Origin: Agapanthus africanus
Lineage: Eukaryota; Streptophyta; Magnoliopsida; Asparagales; Amaryllidaceae
Reading direction: 5' to 3'
Length of the DNA: 64,000 nucleotides
Assembly (NCBI GenBank): GCA_030015575.1
Contig: CM057339.1
Location: forward strand, 698,008,761-698,072,760
In this document: positions 11,235-23,850 of the stretch, in pieces
Layout: every line of letters begins with the position of its first letter
How positions within the stretch are numbered: position 1 is the first letter of the stretch
Notes under the pieces: generated by a model
Databases searched by the model: none
Told to the model about the DNA's origin: nothing
The model's input: the letters and a program-made list of their open reading frames with translations, nothing else
Translations under genes and position numbers: made by a program

Positions 11235-13471
11235 TGTTGGAGATAGTGCCTTCAGAGTCAATTATTAGGTCACAAGTACGTGATTGCAATGATTGATGGA
11301 GGACCTATCCCGGTAGGACAGTCTTACTCGAGATGATAGTATGCTATCTGGTTTACCTTTATCATCGTGTACTGTTTCAGGTGACCTGACAAGTTGCTAT
11401 TACACGTTGATAGAGCCCCTAGGATTCTTGCTTGACCACCAGCAGTATGAGGGCGATCATATAAGTGGGAGCTGGGGTCTATAAGCATATCCTTCAATGG
11501 TCCCTAGTCGTGTGAGTTTCGAGACAGGGCATCGATACTCCAGAGTAGACTAGTGTATACAGTCGAGACCCCGACGAGGGGCGGTGGCCGGTCTCACAAG
11601 CCACTGGTGTCAGTTGGATCACCTAAGATGTATACAGGTGCTCATTGGGTTATGAGTACACCGGACAGGACTCGCCGGGAACATGCTAGTTGGTCATATA
11701 CCAGACGTCAGATGGCTGTTCCCTGGTGACATGTGTACAGGTTAGTTCATCGACCTGGGGATCGTCATTTGTCTCGTGTGAGTTCCCACTGTACTTTGAT
11801 TACTACCCTACCACGGCTCAAAGGAGTCGTGCAAACAGGTTTTAGTTGGGTACAATCCCGAGCCACATGGAGGCAGTGAGCGTATCTTCAGGGGTTCGTC
11901 TCTCCCGGTATTGGGGGTGAGGTCGTGCTGTGTCTAGGAGAGCCATTACACGAAGTCCTTGGCCAAGGCAAGGAGATTTACTGGTAGGTATTCCAGTAGT
12001 ATCTCAGGGTGTTCTGGGCTACACTCCGACACGACTTGTACCGCTTTTGGGGGTCTGACTTTTACCAACCCCCTAGGCCCGCCATGCGATGCTCATAGAC
12101 GAACGGACCGGACTGTACGGATATTGTCACTGACAGGCTCAGTAGGGTTGTCGGGCTGAGTTCGCTCACAGACGTCCCTTTTAGTCAATACCTGGTGGCC
12201 CGTTACGTATTGGCTTATACCTCTGACGTGCTAGTGGTTAAATCCACAACCAAGGTGTTGACGAGTCTTTAGAGTCCCCCACATTCTGTTACTCAGCTTT
12301 CGGGCGAAAGGTTGTAGAGGCCGTATGGAGATATGGCAAGGTCCGATCAGATACGTGCGGTATTGCACGGATCAGGATCGGACAGTTTGTACTATAGGCC
12401 GTATGGTTATATGGCAGGGTTCGATCAGATACGTGCGGTATTGCACGGATCAGGATCGAACGGATATTACTAGCCGGCTTTGGTTTAAGCCGGATACTAA
12501 TATAGTACAGTGTAGATTTTGTCTCATTGCATTTGTATTTCGGTCGAAATACAGATGCGGGTGTGTATGCACAGTATCGGGGTTTTCCTGTAATTTATTA
12601 CGGGACCAGTTTTCTGGAGTTGCCAGTTTGCTTTCCGTTTCGGCCGATTTCCTTTGTTTCGTTCATTGGCCGAAGATTGGTGGAGGAGGGTTTATTTGCA
12701 TTGTTGCAAATAGGCATTTGTGGAGGGGGTTCTTTGCATCTTGTTGCATCATGATGGCTTTCATGATGTGCACCATCATTGACTTGTTTTGACTCCATCA
12801 TGACTTGACTTTTAAAGTCATGATTGTTGATGATGATGAGGGGTGAGGTTGGTTGTGTGTGGATGTATTTGTTATCATGTTCTTTCATGATCCCTTTTTG
12901 CATCATTGTTCCACCCCCCCTTGTCTTTGTTTTTCTCTCTCCAATCACACATGGAAAAAGGGGGGGGCGGCCATTCCAAAAGGGATGGGATTCATTTCAT
13001 GAATTGGATGGAAAAATGTTACTCTCATTTTTGTATGCTATATTTTTCCCACCTCTCTCCAAGTTCTCTTTTTTCTTCCACCAAAATGGCAAAGCTCCAA
13101 ACCCTAAAATGAGACTTCTTCACTACACATTCTACAGCAAATCTTGGGCACGTCGACTAGCCAGCTTCGTGCCCGAGTTGCCTCGGCATTGAGGTGGGAG
13201 CCCGTAAAAGAAGTAGGCGATGTGGTGCACTTCCGGCGACGAGGAGGAGACGGGACATTCCGCAGGAGATCGGGACGACGACGAGAAGACCGGAGGACTT
13301 GGATCCGTCGGTATATCTCTCTTCCCTTTCTTGTAGATAGCTAGGACTAGTTAGTGGTTCGATCCGGGTATTAGTGCGCGGCGGTTTTCCAGTTCAAGAA
13401 AATTTAAAGTTTATCACCGCTTCTGCATTTGGCCGTCGGATTGACGGCCGGGGCGCCGCCGTGCACTTACA
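11235..13471 (+). repeat. Solo LTR, copia family C, in E3 gag
   Basis: A 2237-base LTR beginning TGTTGGAG and ending CTTACA, flanked by a perfect 5-base target duplication atact (11230-11234 and 13472-13476). On either side E3's gag sequence continues, as judged by comparison with E2. It shares the central copia-LTR blocks of families A and B (the 'cagggcatcgatac' block, the hairpin at 11812-11831, the 'tctctcccggtattggggg' block), but head and tail differ. No internal region remains: this is the usual product of recombination between the two LTRs of one element. Confidence 0.9.
12319..12474 (+). repeat. 78-base tandem duplication inside the solo LTR
   Basis: Two units, 12319-12396 and 12397-12474, each beginning ggccgtatgg and containing cagatacgtgcggtattgca. 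They differ at a handful of positions. The duplication lies in the solo LTR's 3' half, in the segment matching the part of the family-B LTRs just after the 'tctttagagtcc' motif. An apparent open frame across it has no protein-like features. Confidence 0.85.
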
Positions 13472-16400
13472 ATACTGAGTAGGGGAACGTTGGTTCCGTT
13501 CTTTCTTATAATTGTTATAAGACTGAACAGGAGATAGGGGAATGTCCGGATTCCCATGCCGCCCAAATGAAGAAAAAGCATGATGATGCATCTTCTTTGG
13601 GTGTATTTGTTATCAAGAACTGTTTCTCAGTTCACTCTACGTCCTGGGTATTAGATACCGGATCAGAATCCCACATATGTAATATGTTTCATGGGTTAAA
13701 GAGAGGTAGAGAACTGGGAATGGGTGATCATTCCATAAAAGTAGGGAATGGTGCAAATGTTGCAGCCAAAGCAGTTGGCGAATATCACCTTGTATTGCCA
13801 AGTGGTAATACATTGATTCTGAACGAATGCTATTACATACCGAACATGATATGCAACATTATATCAGTTTCTTTATTTAGTAAAGAAGGATATAATTTTG
13901 TAATATAGGATAATGTTATGAACATCTTCCTGAATCAAAAGTTGATAGGATCAGGCTCGTTAAATAATGGCATATACGTTCTAAACCAAACCACAGTTCT
14001 TAATGTGCAAAACACACAAGAGGAAGAGTTCAGAAATGAACGAATCCTTCTTGCGGCATTGTAGACTAGGTCATATCAATGCGACACGACTGACTAAGTT
14101 ACATAAAGATGGATATTTGAATCCTTTCGAATTATCATCTTATGAAACTTGCCATTCATGTCTTAAAGGCAAAATGACCAAAACTCCGTTTAGTGGACAC
14201 GGAGAAAGAGTTACGGAACTCTTGGGACTGGTACATAGTGATGTATGCGGTCCCATGTTTACACATGCCAGGAATTGTTCTTCATACTTCATTACATTCA
14301 CTGACGATCTCTCAAGATACGGACATGTGTTCCTGTTGAAACACAAGTCTGAAGCTTTTGAAAAATTCAAAGAATATAAAAACGAAGTCGAGAACCAAAT
14401 GGGTAAAAGTATTAAGATCCTTCGATCTGATCGAGGAGGAGAATACTTGAGCAATGAGTTTCTGGATTATCTAAAAGAGAATGGGATTCTCTCTCAGCTT
14501 ACTCCTCCGTATACACCACAACACAACGGCATATCGGAGCGAAGGAATCGCACCCTATTGGATATGGTGCGCTCTATGATAAGCACTGCTGAGTTGCCTA
14601 TTTCCTTTTGGGGGTATGCACTGGAGACAGCTGCAGACCTATTGAATATGGTTCCCACCAAATCTGTGCCAACCACTCCATATGAGATCTGGAAAGGAAA
14701 GACCATATCTTAATTACGTTAAGATATGGGGATGTTCGGCATATGTGAAAACACAAAATCCGGACAAGCTCAGTGCAAGGTCAGTTCTATGCAAGTTTAT
14801 AGGATATCCCAAACATTCGCGAGGGTATATCTTCTACCACTCCGAGGAACAAAAGGTGTTTATTTCTCGACATGCCACCTTTTTAGAAAAAGGGTTTTCT
14901 TATGAAAGAAATTAATGGCAATGAGGTAGAACTGGAAGAAGTTCCAGCAGCACAGACTACAACTGCCGCACAGACTACAACTGACGATTTGATAGAACCA
15001 GAGGATTCGATAATTCCCAACGAACCCCAGCCTCTCCGCCGATCTAATAGGGTTCCTCATCCGCCTGAGAGATACTACGGTTTTCTCATAGATGGTGGGA
15101 GCGAGGATTGCATCATAGAAGATGATGACCCGACTAGCTTCGAGCAGGCCATCACGAGTGGGGACTCTGTGAAGTGGCTGGATGCAATGCGATCTGAGAT
15201 GGAATCCATGTACACCAACAAAGTATGGACCTTGGAAGTTGCTCCTGAAGGGGTAAAACCCATTGGGAGCAAATGGATATTTAAGAAGAAACTTGGTGTG
15301 GATGGAAAAGTTGAGACTTTCAAAACTAGACTTGTTGCAAAGGGTTTTCGTCAACGACCAGGTGTGGATTATGACGAAACATTTTCTCCAGTAGATATGC
15401 TTAAGTCCATCCGGATCTTACTTGCCATTGTTGCATACCATGACTACGAAATCTGGCAAATGGATGTTAAGACCGCTTTTCTAAATGGTGATTTAGAGGA
15501 GTGCGTGTACATGACTCAGCCGGAGGGCTTCGTAGATAGTGGGAGCAGCGGAAAGGTGTGCAAGCTGCTTAAATCCATCTACGGGTTAAAGCAGGCATCG
15601 CGGAGTTGGAACATCTGTTTTGATGTTGTCGTCAAAGAGTTTGACTTCATCAAAAATGTAGATGAACCTTGTATTTACAAGAAGGTTGCAGAGAGTAACG
15701 TTGTCTTCCTCGTATTGTACGTGGATGACATACTCTTAATAGGAAACGATGTTCCTATGCTGCACTCGGTCAAGCTGTTCTTATTACAAAGATTCTCAAT
15801 GAAAGATCTAGGTGATGCGTCATGCATCTTAGGGATTAAGATCTATAGAGATAGATCTAGACGGATACTGGGATTGTCCCAATCCAGGTACATTGACACC
15901 ATACTAAAGAGGTTTAGTATGGAAGAATCCAAGCGTAGGAACTTATCCACGATCTCTGGACTCACTCTCTCCAAAGAGATGTCTCCTAAGACTGATTTGG
16001 AGAGAGCTCGCATGCAAGGTATACCCTATGCTTCGGCAGTAGGCTCTATCATGTACGCGATGCTATGTACCAGACCCGATGTAGCATACTCACTAAGTGT
16101 AGTGAGCAGGTATCAAGCAGATCCTGAAGAGAATCACTGGACAGCTGTGAAGAACATTCTCAAGTACTTGAGAAGGACTAAAGAGATGTTCTTGGTGTAT
16201 GGTAACGGAGAACTCCATGTGGAGTCCTTTACCGATTCGAGCTTCCAAAGTGATAAGGACGACTCTAAGTCGCACTCGGGATTTGTCTTTACCCTCAATA
16301 GAGGGGAGGTATGTTGGAAGAGTTCCAAACAGGAAACCGTGGCAGACTCAATGATGGAGGCTGAATACATCGCTGCCAACGATGCTGCCAAAGAGGCTGT

Positions 16401-16702
16401 CTGGATAAAGAAGTTCAAAACTGAACTTGGAGTGGTTCCGTTCATTGAGCATCCAATACCTTTGTATTGTGATAACAATGGAGCTGTGGTTTTGGCTAAG
16501 GAACCCAGGTCCTATCAGAGATCCAGGCATATTCTGAGGCGGTATCACCTGATCCGGGAGATAGTTGATCGCTGAGAGATCGAGGTCAGGAGAGTTGACA
16601 CGAAGGACAACACTGCGGATCCATTCATGAAGGTCGTTCCCCAGATACAGTTTGAGAGACTCTTCGGGATGTTGAGTATGAGATACTACAGCAGTTGGCC
16701 TT

Positions 16703-16718
16703 AGTACAAGTGGGAGAT
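16703..16718 (+). other. Polypurine tract of E3
   Basis: AGTACAAGTGGGAGAT lies directly before the TGTTAG of the 3' LTR; same position and form as in E10. Confidence 0.85.
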
Positions 16719-17932
16719 TGTTAGTTATGTATATACCCTAGAGGCCATTGTGGTACATATGATGTATATTATAGTGGATGCTTGGATATATATAGAGAGA
16801 AGACTTTCTTGCTCGATATGATAGTATGCTACCTGGTTGCACTTTGTCTTAACATGTTGACTAGTATTGGGTTACTGTCTTGCTCTCACATGTTGATAAA
16901 GCCCTTAGGATATGTACTTGAATACTAAGACTATGATGGAGATCATACTAGTGGGGCCAGGGTAGTCCACAAGTACATCCTATAACTATTCCTAATCGAG
17001 GGTGTATCGAGACAGGGCATCGATACTCCAGAGTAGATTAGCGTATACGCATCATGACCCATATGATGGGCGATGGATGATCCCGCATCCATTGGTGTGT
17101 GACATCAAAGATGGTGTACGGGTGCTCAGCATAGACTGGGTACACTGAACGGACTCGCCGAGAACTCCTTGTTGGTATTCTACCTATCGTCAGATAGAAG
17201 TTCTCTGGTGACACTGGTACAGGTTAGTCTGTAGACCCGAGATCGTCATAGAGTCTTGTGTGATTCCCACTGTGCCTTGATTTCCACCTTACCACGTTCA
17301 AGAGAACGTGCAAAACGGTGGCTTTTTGGTATAGTCCCGAATCATATGGAGGCAATGAGCGATAGGAGGGGTTTCGTCTCTCCCGGTATTGGGGGTTGAT
17401 GTTGTGCTGTGTTCGATTGGTTATAACTGGAAGTCCCTGGCCAGGGCTGATATGGAGATCTACTGGTAAATGTTAGCAGTAGTTTCTCGATCTGTTATGA
17501 GCCTCACATCGACACGACTTATCGGTTACTGGGGTCTGACTTTTACCACCCCTAGACTGTATATGCGACATATCAGACGAAGAGACCGGACTGTACGGTA
17601 GTGTTACTAATTGGATTCGCAGGAGTATGTACATGCTTGCTTGTTGATCTTCTGGTCGCTCAATACCTAGGTGGCTGTTACGTTTAGCTGACCGCTTGCA
17701 GCTTGTGGGTGTTTGATATGATCATCACCTACTGCCGGCGTATTGACGAGTCTTTAGAGTCCTACATAGAGGTTTCCTGGCTCAGGCAAAACAAAGTAGG
17801 AGCACATATGCGATATGTGCGGGAACGAGATTGATACGCGTATGTGATGCCGTATTCTATTCTCGCGATATGTGATATCGGCCGGTTATATGTGATATAG
17901 CCGGGTTATCGGATCAAGTGTTGATTCGATGA

Positions 17933-17973
<41 letters not shown>

Positions 17974-18885
17974 TATACATATATATATTATGCTCTCTTA
18001 AATATTTATCATTCTCACTTCTGATACATTTAACATATATGTGATATATGTTTTATTGTATTGTTTTCTATTGTTACATAAATAGTATATATGTGATATA
18101 TAATATTGTGATATGCTAGGTTATACATGCAACAAGGATGTATGAGAATTATACCATACTACATATAATGTTTGGGTTTAAATTCTTAAGTAATTCAAAA
18201 ATGTGGAAATGAGTCATGGTGGAAGCTTCATAAAACTTGTTGATAACCATTGACAAAGTCCACCCTTTTTGTTTTGCTTAAGGTATTTTCTAACCCAATC
18301 ATGACACATACCCATGGTTAACTCTCTACATGGGTTAGGTTTTGACATATACTAACCCATGCTTGCATTTCTAAGCTCATCTCATTCATTCATCTTCTTC
18401 TTCCTCATCTCAATTTTGCTCTATAGATTTTGAGATCAAGAAGAAAAATAGTGAGAAATTAAATACTAAAGTGAGCTAAATTCCTACTTCATCATCCTCT
18501 TTTATACTAGCCATATAGATTAGTGTGTTAGCTTTACTAATTTCGTATTAGTGAAGAGTGAGCTTGAGTCCGTGTTTTCTCGACGTAGATCATCACAGAC
18601 TTTGAAGACTTCAAGCAAGGATGCATCGTACATCTTGTGGAGCTTCTCAAGAGTTCGGGAGCTCATGGATCGCAGCGAAGGGACCACTACTCGGAGCTTA
18701 TGAAGCGAATGAACGGACTACAAAGGTTGTAATCCCTATCACTTAGATGTAAAGTTATTTACATGTAAAATTAACCCTAATTCTCTAGTTCAATTACTTG
18801 GTTGGTTTGTTTAGCACCCCAAAATTATAATATAGCATGTTTGATGCTTGCCAAAATCTTGCTAAGGAACTAAGCTAACCCTACA
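16719..18885 (+). repeat. 3' LTR of E3 (family A reference copy, 2167 bp)
   Basis: The only complete family-A LTR in the window: TGTTAGTTATG at the start, CCCTACA at the end. It carries the LTR hairpin with a 7-bp stem (CACGTTC at 17293-17299, GAACGTG at 17304-17310), a (TA)n run at about 17938-17970 and repeated 'tatatgtgatata' motifs around 17870-18110. It was used to delimit the other family-A pieces: 2733-3436, 7581-8113, 8114-8876 and, more diverged, 38737-39719. Confidence 0.9.
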
Positions 18886-21211
18886 ATTCTAACCCTAACC
18901 GTATCTTGTGTCATGTATGTCATAAACTTGTAGTCAAAAAGTTTATCTCATTTAATATGGCCTTCCACAACCACTCATTTTATCTTGTTATCTTTTTTTT
19001 GTAAGGTACTTCGTATCATTTTATAGAACACTTAGTTAATAAAGGATAATCGTGTTTAATTATATTTATTGTTTATAAGAAAACCATGATGTTTGGAATA
19101 TTTATTATTTTCGAAACCCATAGTATTTTACTGAGAAAATATTCTTTTAATAAAAGGTTATGGTATTTCTTTGAAAATTATCTTTTAATAAAGTTTTAGA
19201 TATTCTTTAGGAAAATATCATTTATAAGGGTTATGGTCTTTGTTGAAAATAGCGTTTTAGTAAAGGTCAATATATTTAAATGAAATTATATATTTTTAGG
19301 ATGAATTAAGATATTTTATTGTAATTTAATAATTTTATAAAATTATGGTGTTTTAAATCTGAGGTAACATTTTATAAAATACGTTCGTGTTGGCAACCAC
19401 TGCACATGGACGGCAGGGTTTATATCCTTTTCAGGGACGATTGCCTATCAACCACGAGATATTTACGTAAAATATTATACTATTATTAGGGTAATCTATT
19501 AGAGGTGCTATTCTACAAGAACGACTCCGTGTTGACAACCGCTGTATATGGACGGCAGGATTTATGTCATTTTTAAGGACGATTGTCTACTAATCACGGG
19601 GTGATTCGGGTAAAACATTCCCCTATTAGGGTTACTCATTAAACTTTAGTTAACATTCTAAGAAGAATTAATATAAAAATATCTTTTCGAGTGAAAGGGG
19701 CTAAGTTGGAAAAACCATATACCGTTATTTAAATTTAGTATTACCCCCTTTCAAAAGGTAAAGAGATTTAACAAAACTAAAGTACTTAGTGAATAAAAGT
19801 GTAAGTAAAATATATATCGTATCTAAAACATTTATTCCAAATATCTTATCTCATATGGATATTTTAAACAAATACAATATTTTAATAAAAAGAGAGTATT
19901 TTGTGGAAGTAACCTATTTCGAGATCATATTGATAGTATGGGTAAGTGTGGGTATGCAAGGGGTGAATTGATACCCCGTGGGTTATAATATTAAGCATAT
20001 CACATTCCATGTAGTATTAGGATGCAATATTTTTGCATATAGGAATGATTAAAGAAGCCATTTTAAACATGGGTTAATATTATCATTATTAAGAGGTACC
20101 AAAAATAGGCATGCAGAAATATTTTTAACATCATTTTAATATGAGATTGGGGATTAGGACTTGAAACCAAGATCATTATGAGAAAGAAGGTGAGAGACAA
20201 GTGGAGAGAGGCGGATCCTACCTTTTGTTTGAGTTTGATGTCGATGGGTCGAAAATGTAGACTCGTTCTAAATCCTCAATACCTTCGCGTTCGGATTTTT
20301 TCTTGATGCTTGGGTGGAACCACGGCGTCGGCGTCGTCGATATGAAGGCATGGGTATTTTTTTCAGAATTTTTGGAGTTCTGAGATATGAGAAATCAGTG
20401 TTTGAAGGTGTCTATTTATAGGGTTTTTTTCCCAACAATAAAATCCAAAATCCGTTAAAAAAATCCTCAAAATCCGCGTCCAAATGATTTCCCCATGATT
20501 CTCTGATGATTGCGCCACCGCCTCTTCACCTCAGCCGTTGGATCAAGATCCAACGGCCGAGATCACGCCGCCACGAGCCGCCACGCACCACGCGTCTGCC
20601 TTGTGGGGATCACGCGTTAACATGTGGTCTCCACCACGTGGGCACCGCCGGGTGATTCTGAGCCGTTGGATCTTATATCCAACGGTCCAGGATCAAGGGA
20701 TTTAATATTTTTATTAAATAAATAAAAATACTAAACTGTTTATTATTTAAAAATTGAATTTGGTTTTAAAAAAATGTTAAAAATAGTTTAAAATACGGGA
20801 AAATTTTGGAAAAATTTCAGAAAATATATTTTATTGTTATCTTTAGTATAAAAATAATTTTGGGCTAAAACTAAATAATATATCCATATCTATGATGTTT
20901 TCTATTTATTATAATTATTTAAAAATCTATTTTATTCTAGGAAATATTTTAATTACGAAATAATTATTTTAATCGATAATAAAAATATGTAAATTATTTT
21001 AAGGCATTATAAAATTTTATTAAAACATTTTAAGCCTAGAATAATATAAATAGATTTTAGAAAATTCATTTAATCATATTTCAATGCTTTGAAAATTATT
21101 AACATTACTTTAAAAATATTTTTCTATCAACGAAACATGTAAATAATTACTTGATACTAGGAATTTAAATAAAATATATTTTATTAGGTATTAGAAAATA
21201 CGGTCGTTACA
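18886..21211 (-). repeat. 3' LTR of E4
   Basis: Matches 25904-28275 throughout. It ends next to E3, so a further part may lie elsewhere. It contains an imperfect internal duplication: a module with 'gacaaccgctgcacatggacggcagg', a 'ggacgattg' step and a 'cccctattag' step occurs near 19388-19500 and again near 19533-19640. The half nearer the polypurine tract (20700-21200) is very AT-rich. Confidence 0.85.
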
Positions 21212-21226
21212 ATCCACCCTCCTTAA
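21212..21226 (-). other. Polypurine tract of E4
   Basis: Minus-strand TAAGGAGGGTGGATT runs directly into the LTR head TGTAACGACC. It shows that this is a minus-strand element with its 3' LTR on the left. Confidence 0.75.
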
Positions 21227-22420
21227 AATAATTTCGTCCTTGAAATTTCAGAAGGTAGGTCAAGAAAGAAAAGTCACCAAGAATGGATTATCGCGGTTAA
21301 ATATTTTAGGTCTCACTCTCTCGTCCCGTTTTCTCGCTTCCGTGTATGTCTTCCTAGTAGTTCTTTCTCCACATACTAGCCAGCTGGATTGTCTTGTCCC
21401 TCAAGGTCTTCTCCTTCCAGTCTTATATCTCGACTGGTTGCTGCTCATAAGTTACGTCAGTCCTTACTATGATCTCGGAGTGATGTGACTAGGGTCGCCG
21501 ACATACATTTTTAACTGCGAAATATAAAAGCATTAAGCACACTCTCTAAAGAAAGTAGCAAAAGTAGGCTATACACAAACCCACTGTCTCCTTTCAAGAT
21601 ATTAAGCGGCCGATGAGTTGTGGGCTGAACTTTCCGCGCGCTCTGCATTGTATCACCATCTCCACTTTTCTCTACAATTATCTCAATCTTACAAATTCTC
21701 CATCTTCAGGATCGTCCCAACCGATTGGCACTTCTCCTATATAAAACTTGACCTCTCTCATCCGCTTCATGTGTTTTCACCATCCGTGTCCTCACGTTCT
21801 CCTTAGAGTAGTGTTTCTATATCTTCAAGATCCCATTGTCAGTTTTAGATATGGATAGGGATAGTTGCGTTCATGAGTCTTTACTTGTCTTGACGCATAT
21901 GCAACTATATCGCCGCGCTGATACATCGCACCACCAAGTCCCTTCTCCGAAATATCGTAGTGGATGTTTAAAACTTCTGGGTTTGCTAAGAATGGCAAGA
22001 ATGGTTGTGATAGTTATGATCTACCCTCCTTAGAATAACTTCATATTTTGAAATTTCCTAAGGAGTAGCCACTACTAGGCACGAAAATCAGTAACGCTGT
22101 CAGAAGACCTCTTAGCTGCATGTGTCGCTCCCGAGAGTTGGTGTATCACTTGATGCATGGAAATTCTCTGAAGGATTTAGGTATAAGGAATTGGAAAATG
22201 TAAAATCAGTAGTTGCTTCCAGATAGAAAAGTTTGGAAGTTGAAGGAAGGTTGTGAATTGATGGAAAACTTGAGAGATATAACATAAAGACAATTGGTCG
22301 AAACTACGAAAACTAGAAGAATTATGGTGAGTCTAATTAAGATTTGCATCAAAGGATAAAAAAGTATGGTATCAAAAAGGAAGGTTGAAAAAGAAAAGAG
22401 CACCTCTGCTGTCTTGCCAT
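21227..22420 (-). other. E4 internal region, no recognisable gene
   Basis: About 1.2 kb between the polypurine tract and gag. The short open frames on both strands show no protease, reverse transcriptase, RNase H or integrase motif. Probably the 3' untranslated part and diverged pol remains. Confidence 0.5.
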
Positions 22421-23600
22421 GTGGCATCAGCTTTCTCGGCTGTCATGATGAAGGTATGGCGTTTGGGTCCATTCCACTGCGGCTTGCTGAAAAACACGCT
22501 CCTGTGATGGTAAGGGTGGTCCCTTTGGTGACGCCCCTTGACCGGTTGATTTAATGGAGGATAGTGGCCGGTTTCCTTGTTGTGGTGCCACATAATTAGC
22601 CGGCTTGTTGACGGGGACTACTTGTCTCCCTCTCTGAGGACAGTCCCCAATAGCATGATTCGGAGACCCACAGACTATGCAAAGTTTGTTCAAAATGCGA
22701 CAGTCTCTCATGTAGTGTCCGGTCCTACCACAATGGTTGCATATAACAACTAGTTTTCTGAAGATAGTTTGTCCTGCTGGTCTCTTGGGTTGTTGTCTCC
22801 CGTTGAATCTGGAAGATGATCCCCCAAGAATTTGATTGGCTGGTCGCTTAATGCCAGACAAACGGTCATCCTTCCTCATGCGTCTCTGAAGGTCTTCAAA
22901 GTTTCGTGCCGCCTATAAGATTTCATCATAAGTCGAAAGAGTAGCAGAAGACATGGAGGACTGCGTCTTCAGGTCCAACCCTTATCGGAAACTTTTAGCA
23001 TATAGTTCCGGGGTTTCCACCAGATGATGCGCGAACCGACTTAATCTCACGAACTCCGAAGCATACTCGTCCACCGACTCTCACATGCTCTCTTGTTGGA
23101 ACTGTATAAACTCTCTTTCCATTTTTAGGTGTGCTACGACTGGGAAGTACTGAGTATCGAAACGTTGTTTGAACGTTTCCTAGTCGATGGGCTCTTTCAG
23201 TCTACTTTCCTCGGCCTCCCACTATATTCGGGAATTATCCGTGAGTTGTAGTTTAGCGATATTTACCCACGCATCCTTCGGAATTTGGGCGGCACCTTGA
23301 CCGTTCGCTTGAGCCATTCCTCAGCTTCTAAGGGAGTTTCCTTCCCCGAAAAAGTCTTAGGGTGGAGTGATCTGAACTGCTTCACTCCCGCCGCACCGTG
23401 AGGAACTGGGGCTAGTCCCTTATTTAAAATCTCTGTTTGCTGCTACCTACTTTCTCCCAGCTCCTGTTGAAGAGCAGCTGTCTTCTGCTGTTGTTGCTCC
23501 AGTAGTCCTTGCATCATTTGTAGCATAGCCGATTGCTGAGCAGCGGCTTCATTGACTCCATTTCCCCTTCTGTTGCGGTTATGGTGTCGTCCGGCCATAC
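22420..23600 (-). pseudogene. E4 gag remains with two CCHC zinc knuckles
   Basis: The nucleocapsid end shows two CX2CX4HX4C knuckles, CNHCGRTGHYMRDC and CIVCGSPNHAIGDC, in a basic, proline- and glutamine-rich context, as in plant gypsy gag. The N-terminal end near 23599 reads MAGRHHNRNRRGNGV, followed by a Q-rich stretch. Between them lies the expected capsid-like region. The frame is broken in several places, so this is a fossil. Gag would coat the RNA and form the cytoplasmic particle. Confidence 0.75.
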
Positions 23601-23850
23601 TGTTCTGAATCAGAATAGGTTAGGTTACTAACAGGATGAGAGGTGAGACAAGATAATAACCTGCATGAAAGAACAACAATTAATGCAAGAGAAAAACTAA
23701 GAAGAAGAGCAAGAGATACAAGAGAGATTTTTTCTCGAAACTAAGATTTTATTATCCAACTTCAATAAGGAGAGTACAATTGAAAAATAAGGACATGCCC
23801 CTACTGTTCTACATTGTTTTATTCGGCCAGAAGAAAAAGGAAAAGTCTTA

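Larger units (their letters stand above)
11049..16690 (+). pseudogene. E3 gag-pol remains, interrupted by the solo LTR
   Basis: Fossil copia polyprotein. The gag start (about 11049-11229) lies before the solo LTR. After it come a protease with the aspartic motif WVLDTGSESHICN, GAG-pre-integrase HCRLGHINATRL, an integrase core (SDVCGPM, DDLSRYGHVF, DRGGEY, PQHNG), reverse transcriptase with KWIFKKK, TAFLNGDLEE and YVDDILLIGND, and RNase H with DSSFQSDK, WKSSKQET and MEAEYIAA. The YVDD catalytic box and the long readable RT stretch show relatively recent activity. About three or four breaks plus the LTR insertion make it inactive. Confidence 0.88.
8114..18885 (+). mobile_element. E3: Angela-like Ty1/copia retrotransposon, family A, broken
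   Basis: Order: 5' LTR part (8114-8876), primer-binding site (8877-8889), long leader (to about 11048), gag start (about 11049-11229), inserted solo LTR (11235-13471), protease (about 13600-13900), integrase (about 14000-14750), reverse transcriptase (about 15000-16100), RNase H (about 16200-16700), polypurine tract, 3' LTR (16719-18885). The comparable LTR parts are about 95% identical by eye, which would mean roughly two million years at a grass-like substitution rate (an assumption). Coding is broken in about three or four places apart from the solo LTR. Bases 18886-18890 (attct) also occur at the matching spot of E4's other LTR, so E3 appears to have landed in E4's LTR. Confidence 0.87.

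Noticed and set aside
12325-12792. 155-codon open frame in the solo LTR
   Set aside because: It runs through the 78-base tandem duplication of an LTR and shows no protein-like motif; the duplication, whose period is a multiple of three, explains its length.
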